A DNA stretch of 64,000 nt from Vibrio sp. SNU_ST1 (GTDB lineage Bacteria; Pseudomonadota; Gammaproteobacteria; Enterobacterales; Vibrionaceae), in the NCBI RefSeq assembly GCF_030563405.1, contig NZ_CP130748.1, positions 1,860,001-1,924,000 on the forward strand, in the 5' to 3' direction. The position numbers were made by a program, and so were the translations under genes. This document shows, one piece after another, positions 47,869 to 56,427 of the stretch; position 1 is the first letter of the stretch; each line of letters begins with the position of its first letter. Under the pieces are notes generated by a model, which had not been told where the DNA came from, searched no databases, and saw only the letters and a list, made by a program, of their open reading frames with translations.

Positions 47869-49131
47869 TTATTGAACAAAAACCGGCATAAGTAGAGCGA
47901 TTAATGGAATTTCTTGTCCATTTTCGAACACTAGGTTTCCATTTTCTAAATCAGCGCTGATTTCATAACCACTTTCTGTTTCCTTGATCATTTCCATCAC
48001 AAGCAATTCATCAATACCTTCACGGATGAATGGGTACTCTTCAACAAGCTCATTTGAGAAGCTAGAGTGAACGTTGCCCGTTAATGCAGGCATAATCATC
48101 GAAGGGTTGCTGCTGATGTTTTCTGTCCCTTCCGGTACGCTCACCAACCACTTAGATTCGAACTGCCCCTTACCTAGTTCTAACGACATATTTTTCATTG
48201 AAAGGTCGAAACCTTTAGCAAACAGGATATCGATAAATGGAATGATCTCTGCAACGTCTTCTTGCGTCATTACTGGATTAGATTGGTAAATCTCGAAGAT
48301 TTTCTCAAACGATTCACTATCCAATTTCGACATTTCAAAATCGACGTTTAAGTTGTTCAACTGACCTTCACTGGTCTCAATGTTTGCGATATCCAGCTTA
48401 AGGTTGCTGCGCAGACGCTTAGTTGCTTCATCTAGATGTGATTCAAAATCGTACTTAGAGTTTTCAATGGTCATGAAAGGCTGCATTGCAGAGTCTGAAA
48501 CCAAGAAGCTATCGATAGTAAAATTCTGAGTACCTAACCAGTAGCCTTTCGCTTGTTGGCCTGAGCCCACACCTTTCAGATTAGACAGCGTCACCTCTTC
48601 ACCAGTTTCAAAATCAATTTGAACTGAAGGGACTGAAAGCTCGTAATCAACTTGCCCTAAAACAGTCGCATGGCCAGAAAGGTTCGATTTAGTGATCGAT
48701 ACCGAAGTACCATTCTCATCAGAACCTTGATGATTGAACTGGCTTAACTCGAAATTGAAATCAGTGTTGCCGTTTAACTCGGTGCTAGTCGTTAGAGTTA
48801 GAGGTAAAATATCAGTGTTCTCAAATCTCGACAATGCATTTAGGCTCACCAAACCATGGCTAACCGCACTATTGATGACAAACTCACTCGGTAGCCCATC
48901 AATCGCGAGTTGTTCTTTCAGGTTTTCATCGGTCACAGTTAGGCGAGTGGTTACATTAGAAGACAGGTAGCCTCTATCGTACTCCACGATCTCAGCTTGA
49001 ATGCTTGAATTGTTAAGCTTTGCAACGCCATCGGTAATGGCATTTTGTCCAATTTGTCCAACCGCTAGCGGCCAACAAAGTGCCAATGAGATTGCTCCAC
49101 CAATTGCACCAATTTTTCTTAACTGTTCCAT
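47869..49131 (-). CDS. YdgA/DUF945-family protein
   Basis: A 420-residue envelope protein. One N-terminal hydrophobic segment (GAIGGAISLALCWPLAVG) acts as an uncleaved anchor or signal; the rest is a periplasmic beta-rich region. DUF945 proteins such as E. coli YdgA are usually around 500 residues and structurally related to lipid-transfer-like proteins; their function is not settled. The match rests on start (LNNSSIQAEIVEYDRGYLSS) and overall pattern. It is a single gene with its own terminator. Confidence 0.82.
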   Translation of the reverse strand: MEQLRKIGAIGGAISLALCWPLAVGQIGQNAITDGVAKLNNSSIQAEIVEYDRGYLSSNVTTRLTVTDENLKEQLAIDGLPSEFVINSAVSHGLVSLNALSRFENTDILPLTLTTSTELNGNTDFNFELSQFNHQGSDENGTSVSITKSNLSGHATVLGQVDYELSVPSVQIDFETGEEVTLSNLKGVGSGQQAKGYWLGTQNFTIDSFLVSDSAMQPFMTIENSKYDFESHLDEATKRLRSNLKLDIANIETSEGQLNNLNVDFEMSKLDSESFEKIFEIYQSNPVMTQEDVAEIIPFIDILFAKGFDLSMKNMSLELGKGQFESKWLVSVPEGTENISSNPSMIMPALTGNVHSSFSNELVEEYPFIREGIDELLVMEMIKETESGYEISADLENGNLVFENGQEIPLIALLMPVFVQ

Positions 49132-49314
49132 GAGTTCTCTTTCTACACTAGTCTGTTTTTTTTAGTCTAACCCATCAGTAGCAAACAAGAAACATTGAGT
49201 TAAATCAGCCTATTGCTCGATACTTCGATTGCCTCAATAAATTAACGGCTAGCTCTCATCCTTATTCAGCGGTTCTTGCTAGGCTAGAAGCGTCGCTACT
49301 ACTAAGGTTGAGCT

Positions 49315-51258
49315 GTGAATCAATACGCTGTTATCTGTTTGGACAATAATCCGGTTAGCATTGAAAGACTACGCACGGAGCTCGCTCCGCTAGCTTCTGT
49401 ATTCGATATTTATACTGCCGAGAACATAGAAGACGCGCATCACGCATTAGAGGATATCCATGATCACCACCAAACCGTTGCTTTGGTGATCACGCATCAT
49501 CACTCTGAATTTAATGGTGTGCAATTTCTTATTGAACTTGAACAGCTGCCCCATAGTAATACCGCAAGAACGATATTAGTCAGCGCTTCGTCAGACATTC
49601 AATCCATTCTGACCGCGGTGAATGAAGGCCGGCTCAATCACTGCCTAACCAAACCGGTTCAAGATCAAGTTCTATTCAAATCGGCGCAAAAAGAGCTGAC
49701 CTCTTTTGTTATTCAATACGACTCGGAAAACCTGTTATCTTACAGCGACGCGTTGGATCAACAGCGCTTATTCAGAGCACACATCGAGCAAAAGATTCAA
49801 TCTTTTCAATCGGGTTTCATTCACGACTACCACCAGCTTTCTGACAATGCCCTTGCAGAGCGTGTCGTCAGTGCATTACAAGATGTGTTTTCAAAAGATG
49901 ACAAAACCAAGGCCATTCGAGACTACTCACCCGAACATCTGCTCACTGTAGAAGGTGAAGACAATCGCTTTTTATGGCTGATTATTGAGGGTGAAGCCGC
50001 TCTCTATAAAAAAGATGAGTTGGGGCAACAGCGGGAAGTGGTGCGACACTCTAAGGGCAACATTGTCGGAGGGATGTCGTTTGTGACAGGTGAACCTTCG
50101 TTCTCAACCGCGATAACCCTAACGCAAACACGAGTCATCAAACTGGATAAAGATAGCTTTGCTCAGGTAATGCATTCAAACAATACACTGTTGCCTCTAT
50201 TTACCAATCTATTGCTCCGTCACTTTAACCGACGCTTACAAAGAAGCATCACCAATAAGATTAAGCTTCAACAAACACTAGAATCATTAGAGTCTGCACA
50301 TCAACAACTGATCGAGAAAGAGAAAATGGCGATGCTCGGGCAGCTTGTCGCGGGAGTCGCACATGAGCTAAATAACCCGATTGCAGCCATATTAAGAAGC
50401 ATCGAAACTCTGTCAGAACATCTCGACCAGATATTTGCAAACCTATCCGCTCCAGAGTCCAATAAAGGGACTGAGGTACTTGCACATTCAAAGTTAGCTA
50501 AGCCACTGTCGACGGCTCAAGAAAGACAGCTCGTAAAGCATCTCACCTCAACTATTGATGACCGTGCTTTAGCAAAAAAAGCCGTGAGACTTAACCTAAG
50601 TCAAGACTCTACGGTTCTAGACACATTAAAAGAGTCCCCTGTCGCAGGCAAAGAGCTACTCAATGACTTAGAACATTACCACTATGTTGGAAACTCTATT
50701 CGCTCAATTCAAGTGTGCAGCAAGCGTATTGCCGATATGGTAAAAAGCCTAAAAAGCTATGCTAGAGAAGATGAAGAAGTTCGCCACTACACAGATATCC
50801 ACGAAGGGCTTGAAGATACCTTAGTGATCTTTGAAAACAGGCTCAAACATCACCAACTCGAAAAGCATTACGACACCGACTTGCCGCCTTTATTGTGCCA
50901 GTCACTCTCGCTGCAACAGGTGTGGACCAATCTTATTTCCAATGCGCTCGATGCCCTTTCTGAACGAGGGAAGGTGTCCATCACCACTTCTCAACAAACA
51001 AAAGGCGACGACACGTTTCTTGTGGTGCAAGTATCGGACACTGGACACGGTATCGCCAAAGAAGACATCAACACTATTTTCAACCCAAACTTCACGACCA
51101 AAAAAGAAGGCAACTTCGGTTTAGGGATTGGGTTATCCATTTCTCAACAAATCGTTTCGGCTCATCAAGGTTTTATTTTGGTGGAGTCTGAGGTAGGCAG
51201 CCATACACACATGCAAGTGTGGCTTCCATTCAAACAAGAAGGAGCACCTCATGAATAA
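49315..51258 (+). CDS. Sensor kinase with degenerate receiver and cNMP-like domain
   Basis: A soluble histidine kinase of 647 residues, starting at GTG with AAGG seven bases upstream. It has a receiver-like domain (1-125) in which the phospho-acceptor position is H61 (LVITHHHSEFNG) instead of Asp, a linker, a cyclic-nucleotide-binding-like domain (about 200-305), HisKA with H350 (GVAHELNNPIAAI) and HATPase (LISNALDAL, DTGHGI, GLGIGLSIS). It overlaps by eight bases the following response regulator, whose receiver keeps Asp61. The receiver probably works by binding rather than by phosphorylation. The signal is unknown. Confidence 0.9.
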   Translation: MNQYAVICLDNNPVSIERLRTELAPLASVFDIYTAENIEDAHHALEDIHDHHQTVALVITHHHSEFNGVQFLIELEQLPHSNTARTILVSASSDIQSILTAVNEGRLNHCLTKPVQDQVLFKSAQKELTSFVIQYDSENLLSYSDALDQQRLFRAHIEQKIQSFQSGFIHDYHQLSDNALAERVVSALQDVFSKDDKTKAIRDYSPEHLLTVEGEDNRFLWLIIEGEAALYKKDELGQQREVVRHSKGNIVGGMSFVTGEPSFSTAITLTQTRVIKLDKDSFAQVMHSNNTLLPLFTNLLLRHFNRRLQRSITNKIKLQQTLESLESAHQQLIEKEKMAMLGQLVAGVAHELNNPIAAILRSIETLSEHLDQIFANLSAPESNKGTEVLAHSKLAKPLSTAQERQLVKHLTSTIDDRALAKKAVRLNLSQDSTVLDTLKESPVAGKELLNDLEHYHYVGNSIRSIQVCSKRIADMVKSLKSYAREDEEVRHYTDIHEGLEDTLVIFENRLKHHQLEKHYDTDLPPLLCQSLSLQQVWTNLISNALDALSERGKVSITTSQQTKGDDTFLVVQVSDTGHGIAKEDINTIFNPNFTTKKEGNFGLGIGLSISQQIVSAHQGFILVESEVGSHTHMQVWLPFKQEGAPHE

Positions 51259-51748
51259 GTACCTAATTTTATGTGTCGATGACGAGCCAGAGGTTCTCAA
51301 CAGTGTCCTTCAAGATTTAGCACCATTTGAAGACAACTTTATTGTTGAAGGAGCCGAATCGGTCGATGAAGCTAAGCAAGTCATTAAAGAAATGGGACAA
51401 GAAGGTATTAAGCTCGCCTTAATATTGTGTGACCACATCATGCCTGACAAAACGGGTATCGATTTTCTTATCGAACTTAACCAGCACGATTCTACAAAGC
51501 CAACACGCAAGCTGCTGCTCACCGGGCAAGCCGGGCTTGAAGATACAGTCACAGCAATTAACAACGCGGCGCTTGATTTTTATATTTCAAAACCTTGGCA
51601 AGGCGATCAACTTAGAGACACAATAACTCAACAACTGACAGACTATGTCATTGCAAACGACAAGCAGTTGTTAAACTGGACTTCCATTTTAGATACTCAG
51701 CGCATACTGACATCAATGTCGGACAAGCGAACTAGTTTCGGTGAATAG
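51251..51748 (+). CDS. Response regulator, single receiver domain
   Basis: A 165-residue receiver protein. The acidic pair is in LCVDDEPEV, phospho-acceptor D61 in LILCDHIMPDKTG and the conserved Lys in YISKPWQG. A short helical tail follows, without a DNA-binding or enzymatic output domain. Its start codon overlaps the end of the kinase gene by eight bases, so they are translationally coupled and very likely partners. The first of four 18-bp repeats begins at its stop codon. Confidence 0.92.
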   Translation: MNKYLILCVDDEPEVLNSVLQDLAPFEDNFIVEGAESVDEAKQVIKEMGQEGIKLALILCDHIMPDKTGIDFLIELNQHDSTKPTRKLLLTGQAGLEDTVTAINNAALDFYISKPWQGDQLRDTITQQLTDYVIANDKQLLNWTSILDTQRILTSMSDKRTSFGE

Positions 51749-51815
51749 CGATAGGTTAGTAAATAGTGATTAGATGATGATTAGCTATTAGATGACGAAT
51801 AGCGATCAGATAGTC
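51744..51815. repeat. Four imperfect 18-bp tandem repeats at the end of the response regulator gene
   Basis: The units are AATAGCGATAGGTTAGTA, AATAGTGATTAGATGATG, ATTAGCTATTAGATGACG and AATAGCGATCAGATAGTC. The first unit contains the stop codon. The remaining 290 bp to the next gene hold AT-rich sequence with the short dyad CTCTGT-A-ACAGAG near 51938 and the presumed promoter of the 184-residue barrel protein. Confidence 0.85.
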
Positions 51816-52107
51816 GCGATTGCATCTTTGCACGAAGTGTATTTTGCATAACAGCGAGTAAATTGAGTGTATCTAATAGTTATCAATAACGAGTGAATGG
51901 ATACTAAATTTTGTAAAATAACCCTAAAACATGAGATCTCTGTAACAGAGCAGTACTTTACTTGCTTATTTTTTAGCTAAATGACAAATGATTAGCATTT
52001 TTATGGGTTATTTTTCCGTGAGTTAGATTAAACTGTCTCAATGTTTATGGTTTGGCTGTTTTTTATCAAACCAAAGGGATCAACACTAATAAAGGTTTAC
52101 GGTCGTT

Positions 52108-52662
52108 ATGCGCAAAATTCTACTTACTACCGCTATGCTATTGGCTTCTAGCCAAGCACTAGCTGTCGATGGACAATCAAATGAACAAGCACAAGTAATG
52201 AGCAACTTTAGCTACGATTACTTTGACGCTCGTATCGGTGCGAGCCCAATTACATTTGGTGGTGCGTTCAGTAAGTCAATCCACCCAAATGCTCACGCAG
52301 TAGCGCGTATCGATTCAGAATTTGAAGGCGATTACGACTCTGCTGTCGGTCTTGGTTTCCACGCTCCAATTAACAACTGGGCAGATCTAACGGGTGAAAT
52401 GCTAGCTCGTATAGTTCAACCAGCAGCGAAAAGCTCTCCTGATATTGGTATGGAATTCAACGTTGGTGTCCGTCAATGGCTTGGCCCACAACTAGAAGTT
52501 GGAGGCAAAGGCGGTTACGTTTCTATCGATGATAAAGATGATTGGATCGGTTCTGCTTACGTTCGTTTCCACTCTACAGAACTATTCTCTCTAGGTGCAG
52601 AAGTTCGTATCAATGATTTCTACGGTGATCAGTTAATGTTCACGACTCGTTTCAAGCTTTAA
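52108..52662 (+). CDS. Outer-membrane or surface beta-rich protein, 184 aa
   Basis: The signal peptide MRKILLTTAMLLASSQALA is followed by repeated amphipathic strands (FDARIGASPITFGGAFSK, FNVGVRQWLGPQLEVGGKGG) and a closing strand LMFTTRFKL. It looks like a small barrel. Biased codon choice suggests high expression. The function is unknown. The leader just upstream contains GGTTTG and CAAACC arms around a T-rich loop (52049-52074), perhaps a 5' hairpin. Confidence 0.75.
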   Translation: MRKILLTTAMLLASSQALAVDGQSNEQAQVMSNFSYDYFDARIGASPITFGGAFSKSIHPNAHAVARIDSEFEGDYDSAVGLGFHAPINNWADLTGEMLARIVQPAAKSSPDIGMEFNVGVRQWLGPQLEVGGKGGYVSIDDKDDWIGSAYVRFHSTELFSLGAEVRINDFYGDQLMFTTRFKL

Positions 52663-52720
52663 GTAAAACGAGAAAGCTCTTAATAAGGGCTTAGCCTTTA
52701 AGACGGGCTAGATAGAAACA

Positions 52721-52749
52721 AAAAAACCGAGGAAATCCCTCGGTTTTTT
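52721..52749. terminator. Bidirectional terminator, barrel protein / tfoY
   Basis: A 12-bp stem (AAAAAACCGAGG with CCTCGGTTTTTT) and 5-base loop lie between converging genes. Confidence 0.92.
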
Positions 52750-52789
52750 ATATATAAACAGTAATCTTATGCATATAAGGGAAATATCT

Positions 52790-53371
52790 TTAGTGGCAGC
52801 TCTTTAATAATTGCTGCTTGCGTGGCTCTTGTAATAGTTTCCAGTGAATACCATCAATTGCACCTGCAAACTTCCAAAGTAGCTTCAGATCAACGTCGTT
52901 TCCGTACGCTTTACGAACCTTATTAAACACTTCAGATGCCCCCAACTGCATAAACATTGAAACATCATCCACTCCCGCCTTTTTAACCATGCGTTCTAAT
53001 GTAAGTTGCATGTTAGGCAGATCCCTTAATCTACGGCTCGCTGATGATTTTTTGAAGCTACGTTGCTGAACTGAATTATCGATTGAAGTACGAATAATAC
53101 TATCCAATTCAGGATGTTCTGATGTAAACAGATCCGTGATATCGTAGTAATTCACGGTTGCTGTAGTCTGCTTTTTTACATGACGATACTTTTCACAATC
53201 AAGTCCCGTCAGCTTTTTATCTAATAACTTCCCACCTCGAATGAATACACAATCTTCACTCAACAAAGCGAACATAGCGTCATTTTGAAAGAGGCCAATA
53301 CCTCCAAACATAGAGCGCTTTTGATGTTCACCAAATTGATTCACGTAATTAATAAATGCTGTCTCGGTCAT
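52790..53371 (-). CDS. tfoY: TfoX-family regulator, TfoY type
   Basis: Both TfoX domains are present in 193 residues: the N-terminal domain with KRSMFGGIGLFQND and the C-terminal domain with LRDLPNMQLTLERMVKKAG. The start MTETAFINYVNQFGEHQK and the stretch VKKQTTATVNYYDITDLF fit TfoY rather than the competence regulator TfoX. In V. cholerae TfoY drives motility and type VI secretion and is preceded by a c-di-GMP riboswitch. I find no GEMM-I pattern in the roughly 100 bases upstream here. It is divergent from a small unknown gene. Confidence 0.9.
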   Translation of the reverse strand: MTETAFINYVNQFGEHQKRSMFGGIGLFQNDAMFALLSEDCVFIRGGKLLDKKLTGLDCEKYRHVKKQTTATVNYYDITDLFTSEHPELDSIIRTSIDNSVQQRSFKKSSASRRLRDLPNMQLTLERMVKKAGVDDVSMFMQLGASEVFNKVRKAYGNDVDLKLLWKFAGAIDGIHWKLLQEPRKQQLLKSCH

Positions 53372-53473
53372 ATCCGTTGATCCTTAATCAAATTACCCCG
53401 ATTAGGTTGATCGCCAGACAAGCAGCTTTTTATGCGAAAAATTTTAAATCTATTTAATGTTTAGGTGAATATT

Positions 53474-53665
53474 ATGGTTTCGTTTGTCACCTTCGAAATA
53501 AATGATACTTCGAAAAGAAAAATAAGTCAGGGCGCAGTTCACATCAATCAGTTGAATATCCTTGCTTTTAATGATTTATATCACATTAAACTATCAAATC
53601 ACGCCAAGAATTTAATTCTTAGTGATACTCCCGTTCAAGTTATCAAAGCTTATGTAGTTCGATGA
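53474..53665 (+). CDS. Small hypothetical protein, 63 aa
   Basis: I do not recognise it. The ATG has AGGTGA six bases upstream, a strong ribosome binding site, which is the main evidence that it is real. The product is basic and soluble, resembling a small beta/alpha fold (MVSFVTFEINDTSKRK at the start, VQVIKAYVVR at the end). It is divergent from tfoY by 102 bp and precedes the HDOD gene by 61 bp, so the two could be co-transcribed. Confidence 0.5.
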   Translation: MVSFVTFEINDTSKRKISQGAVHINQLNILAFNDLYHIKLSNHAKNLILSDTPVQVIKAYVVR

Positions 53666-53726
53666 GTATTGCCTCGCAGCATCGCGGCTTGTAAAATGGT
53701 ACGACATACATGTTCTTACTCTTAAT

Positions 53727-54647
53727 ATGAATCATTTATCATTTTTCTGGCTACCACAAAATAAAGCTCTTCTCCTTAAGGGCCTAGAATCCGAGTTTGC
53801 CCAACTTGTTGGACATTCCATCTCAGCGGGAAAAATAACTCTTCCTCCGATTCCTGAGGTTGTACTTAAAATTCAAAAGCTTTGTACTCTTGAACCAACA
53901 GGCGTCGCCGAAGTTGCCGAGTGCTTACTTGAAGACCCAGGGCTGACAGCAATCGTGATCCGAGTTGCTAACTCAGTTGTCTTCAACAGACGCAATATCA
54001 CTTGTGTCGATGTTATGACGGCCGTATCGCGTCTTGGTATATTGAGAGTGCGTGACATTGTCACGGCCCAGGCTATTGAGCAACTTAAACATTCCGTCAA
54101 TTTGAGTAAAGAGTGTAACGAGCTATTGGTTCAGAGCGCTTCTGTATCAAAAGAACTCGCCGCAACGATGGTACTGGTCACGAACCTATTTAAAGAGCTA
54201 TCCCCTACCGAATACCGTTATCTAGAGCATGAAAAGTCACTACTTGTTGGGTTGCTTGCAGACATTGGCTTGTTCTGTTTGGTCAGCGAATACCACCTCT
54301 ATCTAGACAACGGGAACTACTTAGATCACGACATCGCACTGCAAATATTCCAAGGCCAATGTTCGGCAACAAGTAAGTTAGTTCTCAGACGCTGGGGTTT
54401 CGACAGCGATTTTATCGATGTGTGCAGTAACACCATTAATAATCACGAAGAGCGCGAGGTGTCTTACCTTGATATTGCGCGAATAGCTAACCACCTACTG
54501 ATGTTTAGAAACAAGAATGACAACATTGATGAGCACGAAGTAGAGCTTAACGTGACAGGAGCAGAAGTGCTTTATAAATTAAGCAACTTGAGCAAACAGG
54601 ATTTTAATGCAAAGCTAAGTGACGTGATCAATACTAGCGGCTTCTAA
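53727..54647 (+). CDS. HDOD-domain signalling protein
   Basis: A 306-residue protein. The HDOD domain spans about 35-240, with LPPIPEVVLKIQKLC, LLEDPGLTAIVIRVANS and VMTAVSRLGILRVRDIV. The typical HD metal motif is degenerate (LLADIGLF), as usual for HDOD, so hydrolase activity is unlikely. Such proteins relay signals, often linked with c-di-GMP or chemotaxis. The output is unknown. No ribosome binding site stands out. Confidence 0.85.
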   Translation: MNHLSFFWLPQNKALLLKGLESEFAQLVGHSISAGKITLPPIPEVVLKIQKLCTLEPTGVAEVAECLLEDPGLTAIVIRVANSVVFNRRNITCVDVMTAVSRLGILRVRDIVTAQAIEQLKHSVNLSKECNELLVQSASVSKELAATMVLVTNLFKELSPTEYRYLEHEKSLLVGLLADIGLFCLVSEYHLYLDNGNYLDHDIALQIFQGQCSATSKLVLRRWGFDSDFIDVCSNTINNHEEREVSYLDIARIANHLLMFRNKNDNIDEHEVELNVTGAEVLYKLSNLSKQDFNAKLSDVINTSGF

Positions 54648-54701
54648 GTTACTGTTAAATTGCTAGTAAATGCAATATGAAGTCGATGCAATGGGGAAAG
54701 C

Positions 54702-55607
54702 ATGTTTACAGGGATGATCTTTATATTTGCGCCACTCGTCGTGGGGTATCTTTTTTCAATTTCGAACGCTCAGACACTAGAATTTATCAACCGCTCTACT
54801 TCGCGGTTGATCTACGTGATTCTCGCGTTAATGGGACTAAGCTTAGCCGCCCTCGATAACCTAGGCAGTAACCTGCAGACAATTCTTCTATACACCGCCA
54901 CTTTCTTTGTCTGCTTAAGCGTTTGTAACCTAATGGCGCTGCCCGCGATTGATAAGTTACTGCCACTCCAGACAGACAGCTGTAATAAGAAACTCCCCCT
55001 GTCTTCTATGGCGATGGAGTCTGCTAAACTCATCTTAGTGGTCGGTTCCGGCCTTATTGCGGGTTTAGTTCTGCCTATTGGACTTGATTGGGTTGATACC
55101 GCGAGTGAATGGATTCTGTTTGTTCTACTGTTCTTTATTGGCATTCAGTTACGCAATAGCGGACTAACACTTCGTCAAATCTTACTCAACAAGCACGGTA
55201 TGGTAATCGCAATCGCAATCATCACCACCTCAATGCTTGGTGGTATTATTGCGGCTTATGTCCTTGATATCCCTTTGTTCAAAGCCTTGGCAATGTCTTC
55301 AGGGTTTGGCTGGTACTCTTTAGCCGGTATCTTGATGGGCGACGCCTTTGGTCCTGTTTATGGCGGCGCTTCTTTCATGCTTGAGCTGTTAAGAGAGTTA
55401 GTTGCTTTGGTACTTATTCCTGTCCTGATCCGGAGCTACCCATGCACATCGATTGGTTATGCAGGCGCAACAGCTATGGATTTCACATTACCTGTCATTC
55501 AAACCACAGGTGGCGTTCGGTGTGTGCCTGTCGCCATAGTCAGTGGCTTTATCCTCAGCTTGCTTGTCCCGATTTTGATGTTGTTCTTTGTATCTCTTGC
55601 TAACTAG
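54702..55607 (+). CDS. lysO: Lysine exporter LysO (YbjE/DUF340)
   Basis: This inner-membrane protein of 301 residues has about eight helices. The conserved stretch SSGFGWYSLAGILMGDAFGP near 195 and the C-terminal MDFTLPVIQTTGG are characteristic of LysO, which exports L-lysine and thialysine in E. coli. GGGGAAAGC before the ATG supports the start. It lies 54 bp after the HDOD gene and may share its transcript. Confidence 0.9.
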   Translation: MFTGMIFIFAPLVVGYLFSISNAQTLEFINRSTSRLIYVILALMGLSLAALDNLGSNLQTILLYTATFFVCLSVCNLMALPAIDKLLPLQTDSCNKKLPLSSMAMESAKLILVVGSGLIAGLVLPIGLDWVDTASEWILFVLLFFIGIQLRNSGLTLRQILLNKHGMVIAIAIITTSMLGGIIAAYVLDIPLFKALAMSSGFGWYSLAGILMGDAFGPVYGGASFMLELLRELVALVLIPVLIRSYPCTSIGYAGATAMDFTLPVIQTTGGVRCVPVAIVSGFILSLLVPILMLFFVSLAN

Positions 55608-55781
55608 ATCGCAGGAATAGCGTTTGTTTTAGATTAGAATGCAACTCGAATACCGATGCCCAAGACTCCGATACAGTTACCGAAATAAAAAGACACTAAG
55701 TGTCATTGCTCAACAAATAATGATCACGGTAATCTGTAACGACAACGTTATAAAAAGAACGAACTTACAAAAGGAACCGCT

Positions 55782-56309
55782 ATGAAACGCCTTTGCGTCG
55801 CATTACTGCTAGCTTCAACTTCTACTTTCTCTTTTGCAGCAGATTCAATGTCTGAGACAAACCAGTGCCAAGCAAAAAAATATGATGCGTACATCGACGC
55901 CTCTTTAGGTTGGTATGCTGACCTCGCTACATTAACTTCTGAGCAATACCCAGAATTGACAGAAGTAAGTGAGTGGTTCCTAGAAGGTCGTAAGCACCAC
56001 TTCGAGCTTAATCGCGCTGCCGTAAACTACTACCTTGTGAACGATTCAAGCAAAGTGGCAACAGAGCAACCGGTAGAAGGCTGGCTGCAATTAGAACAAC
56101 ACGACATTAAGACGTTATCAACACGTGATGATGAGCTTGGTAAAATCGCAAAAACTACGTTCGACGACCGCCAATCAACACCTCATGCTCAAAACTACGA
56201 GCTACGTTCAGCGTTTGCAGAACTGCTTAGCCACCCTAAGCAAATCGATACGGCGCTGCAACGCTACAACCAGTCAATTGCCAAACTAGAAGCGATTAAG
56301 TGTAAATAA
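55782..56309 (+). CDS. Hypothetical periplasmic protein, 175 aa
   Basis: The signal peptide MKRLCVALLLASTSTFSFA is followed by a helical, charged mature domain with a cysteine at each end (NQCQAKK and the final IKCK), possibly a disulfide. The family is not recognised. AAGGAA before the ATG supports the start, and a hairpin follows. Confidence 0.7.
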   Translation: MKRLCVALLLASTSTFSFAADSMSETNQCQAKKYDAYIDASLGWYADLATLTSEQYPELTEVSEWFLEGRKHHFELNRAAVNYYLVNDSSKVATEQPVEGWLQLEQHDIKTLSTRDDELGKIAKTTFDDRQSTPHAQNYELRSAFAELLSHPKQIDTALQRYNQSIAKLEAIKCK

Positions 56310-56356
56310 CCCTTAACTTACTATGCTTTTATGGGAAGTTGGATTTCATAATTAAG

Positions 56357-56377
56357 ACGGGACATTGTTCCCGTTTT
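56357..56377 (+). terminator. Terminator after the periplasmic protein gene
   Basis: A 6-bp stem (ACGGGA with TCCCGT), 6-base loop and TTTTC tail lie 47 bases past the stop at 56309. It falls inside the upstream extension of the panP frame, which supports the later panP start. Confidence 0.55.
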
Positions 56378-56427
56378 CGTTTAGATTATCCCGCTCGCGT
56401 CAATATAAGAAAAATAACTCGCTTGCT

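Noticed and set aside
53372..53473. c-di-GMP riboswitch before tfoY
   Set aside because: I looked for the conserved GEMM-I core and tetraloop-receptor pattern and did not find it by eye.
54677..54859. 60-codon frame overlapping the start of lysO
   Set aside because: It is out of frame with a clear membrane protein that has a good ribosome binding site.
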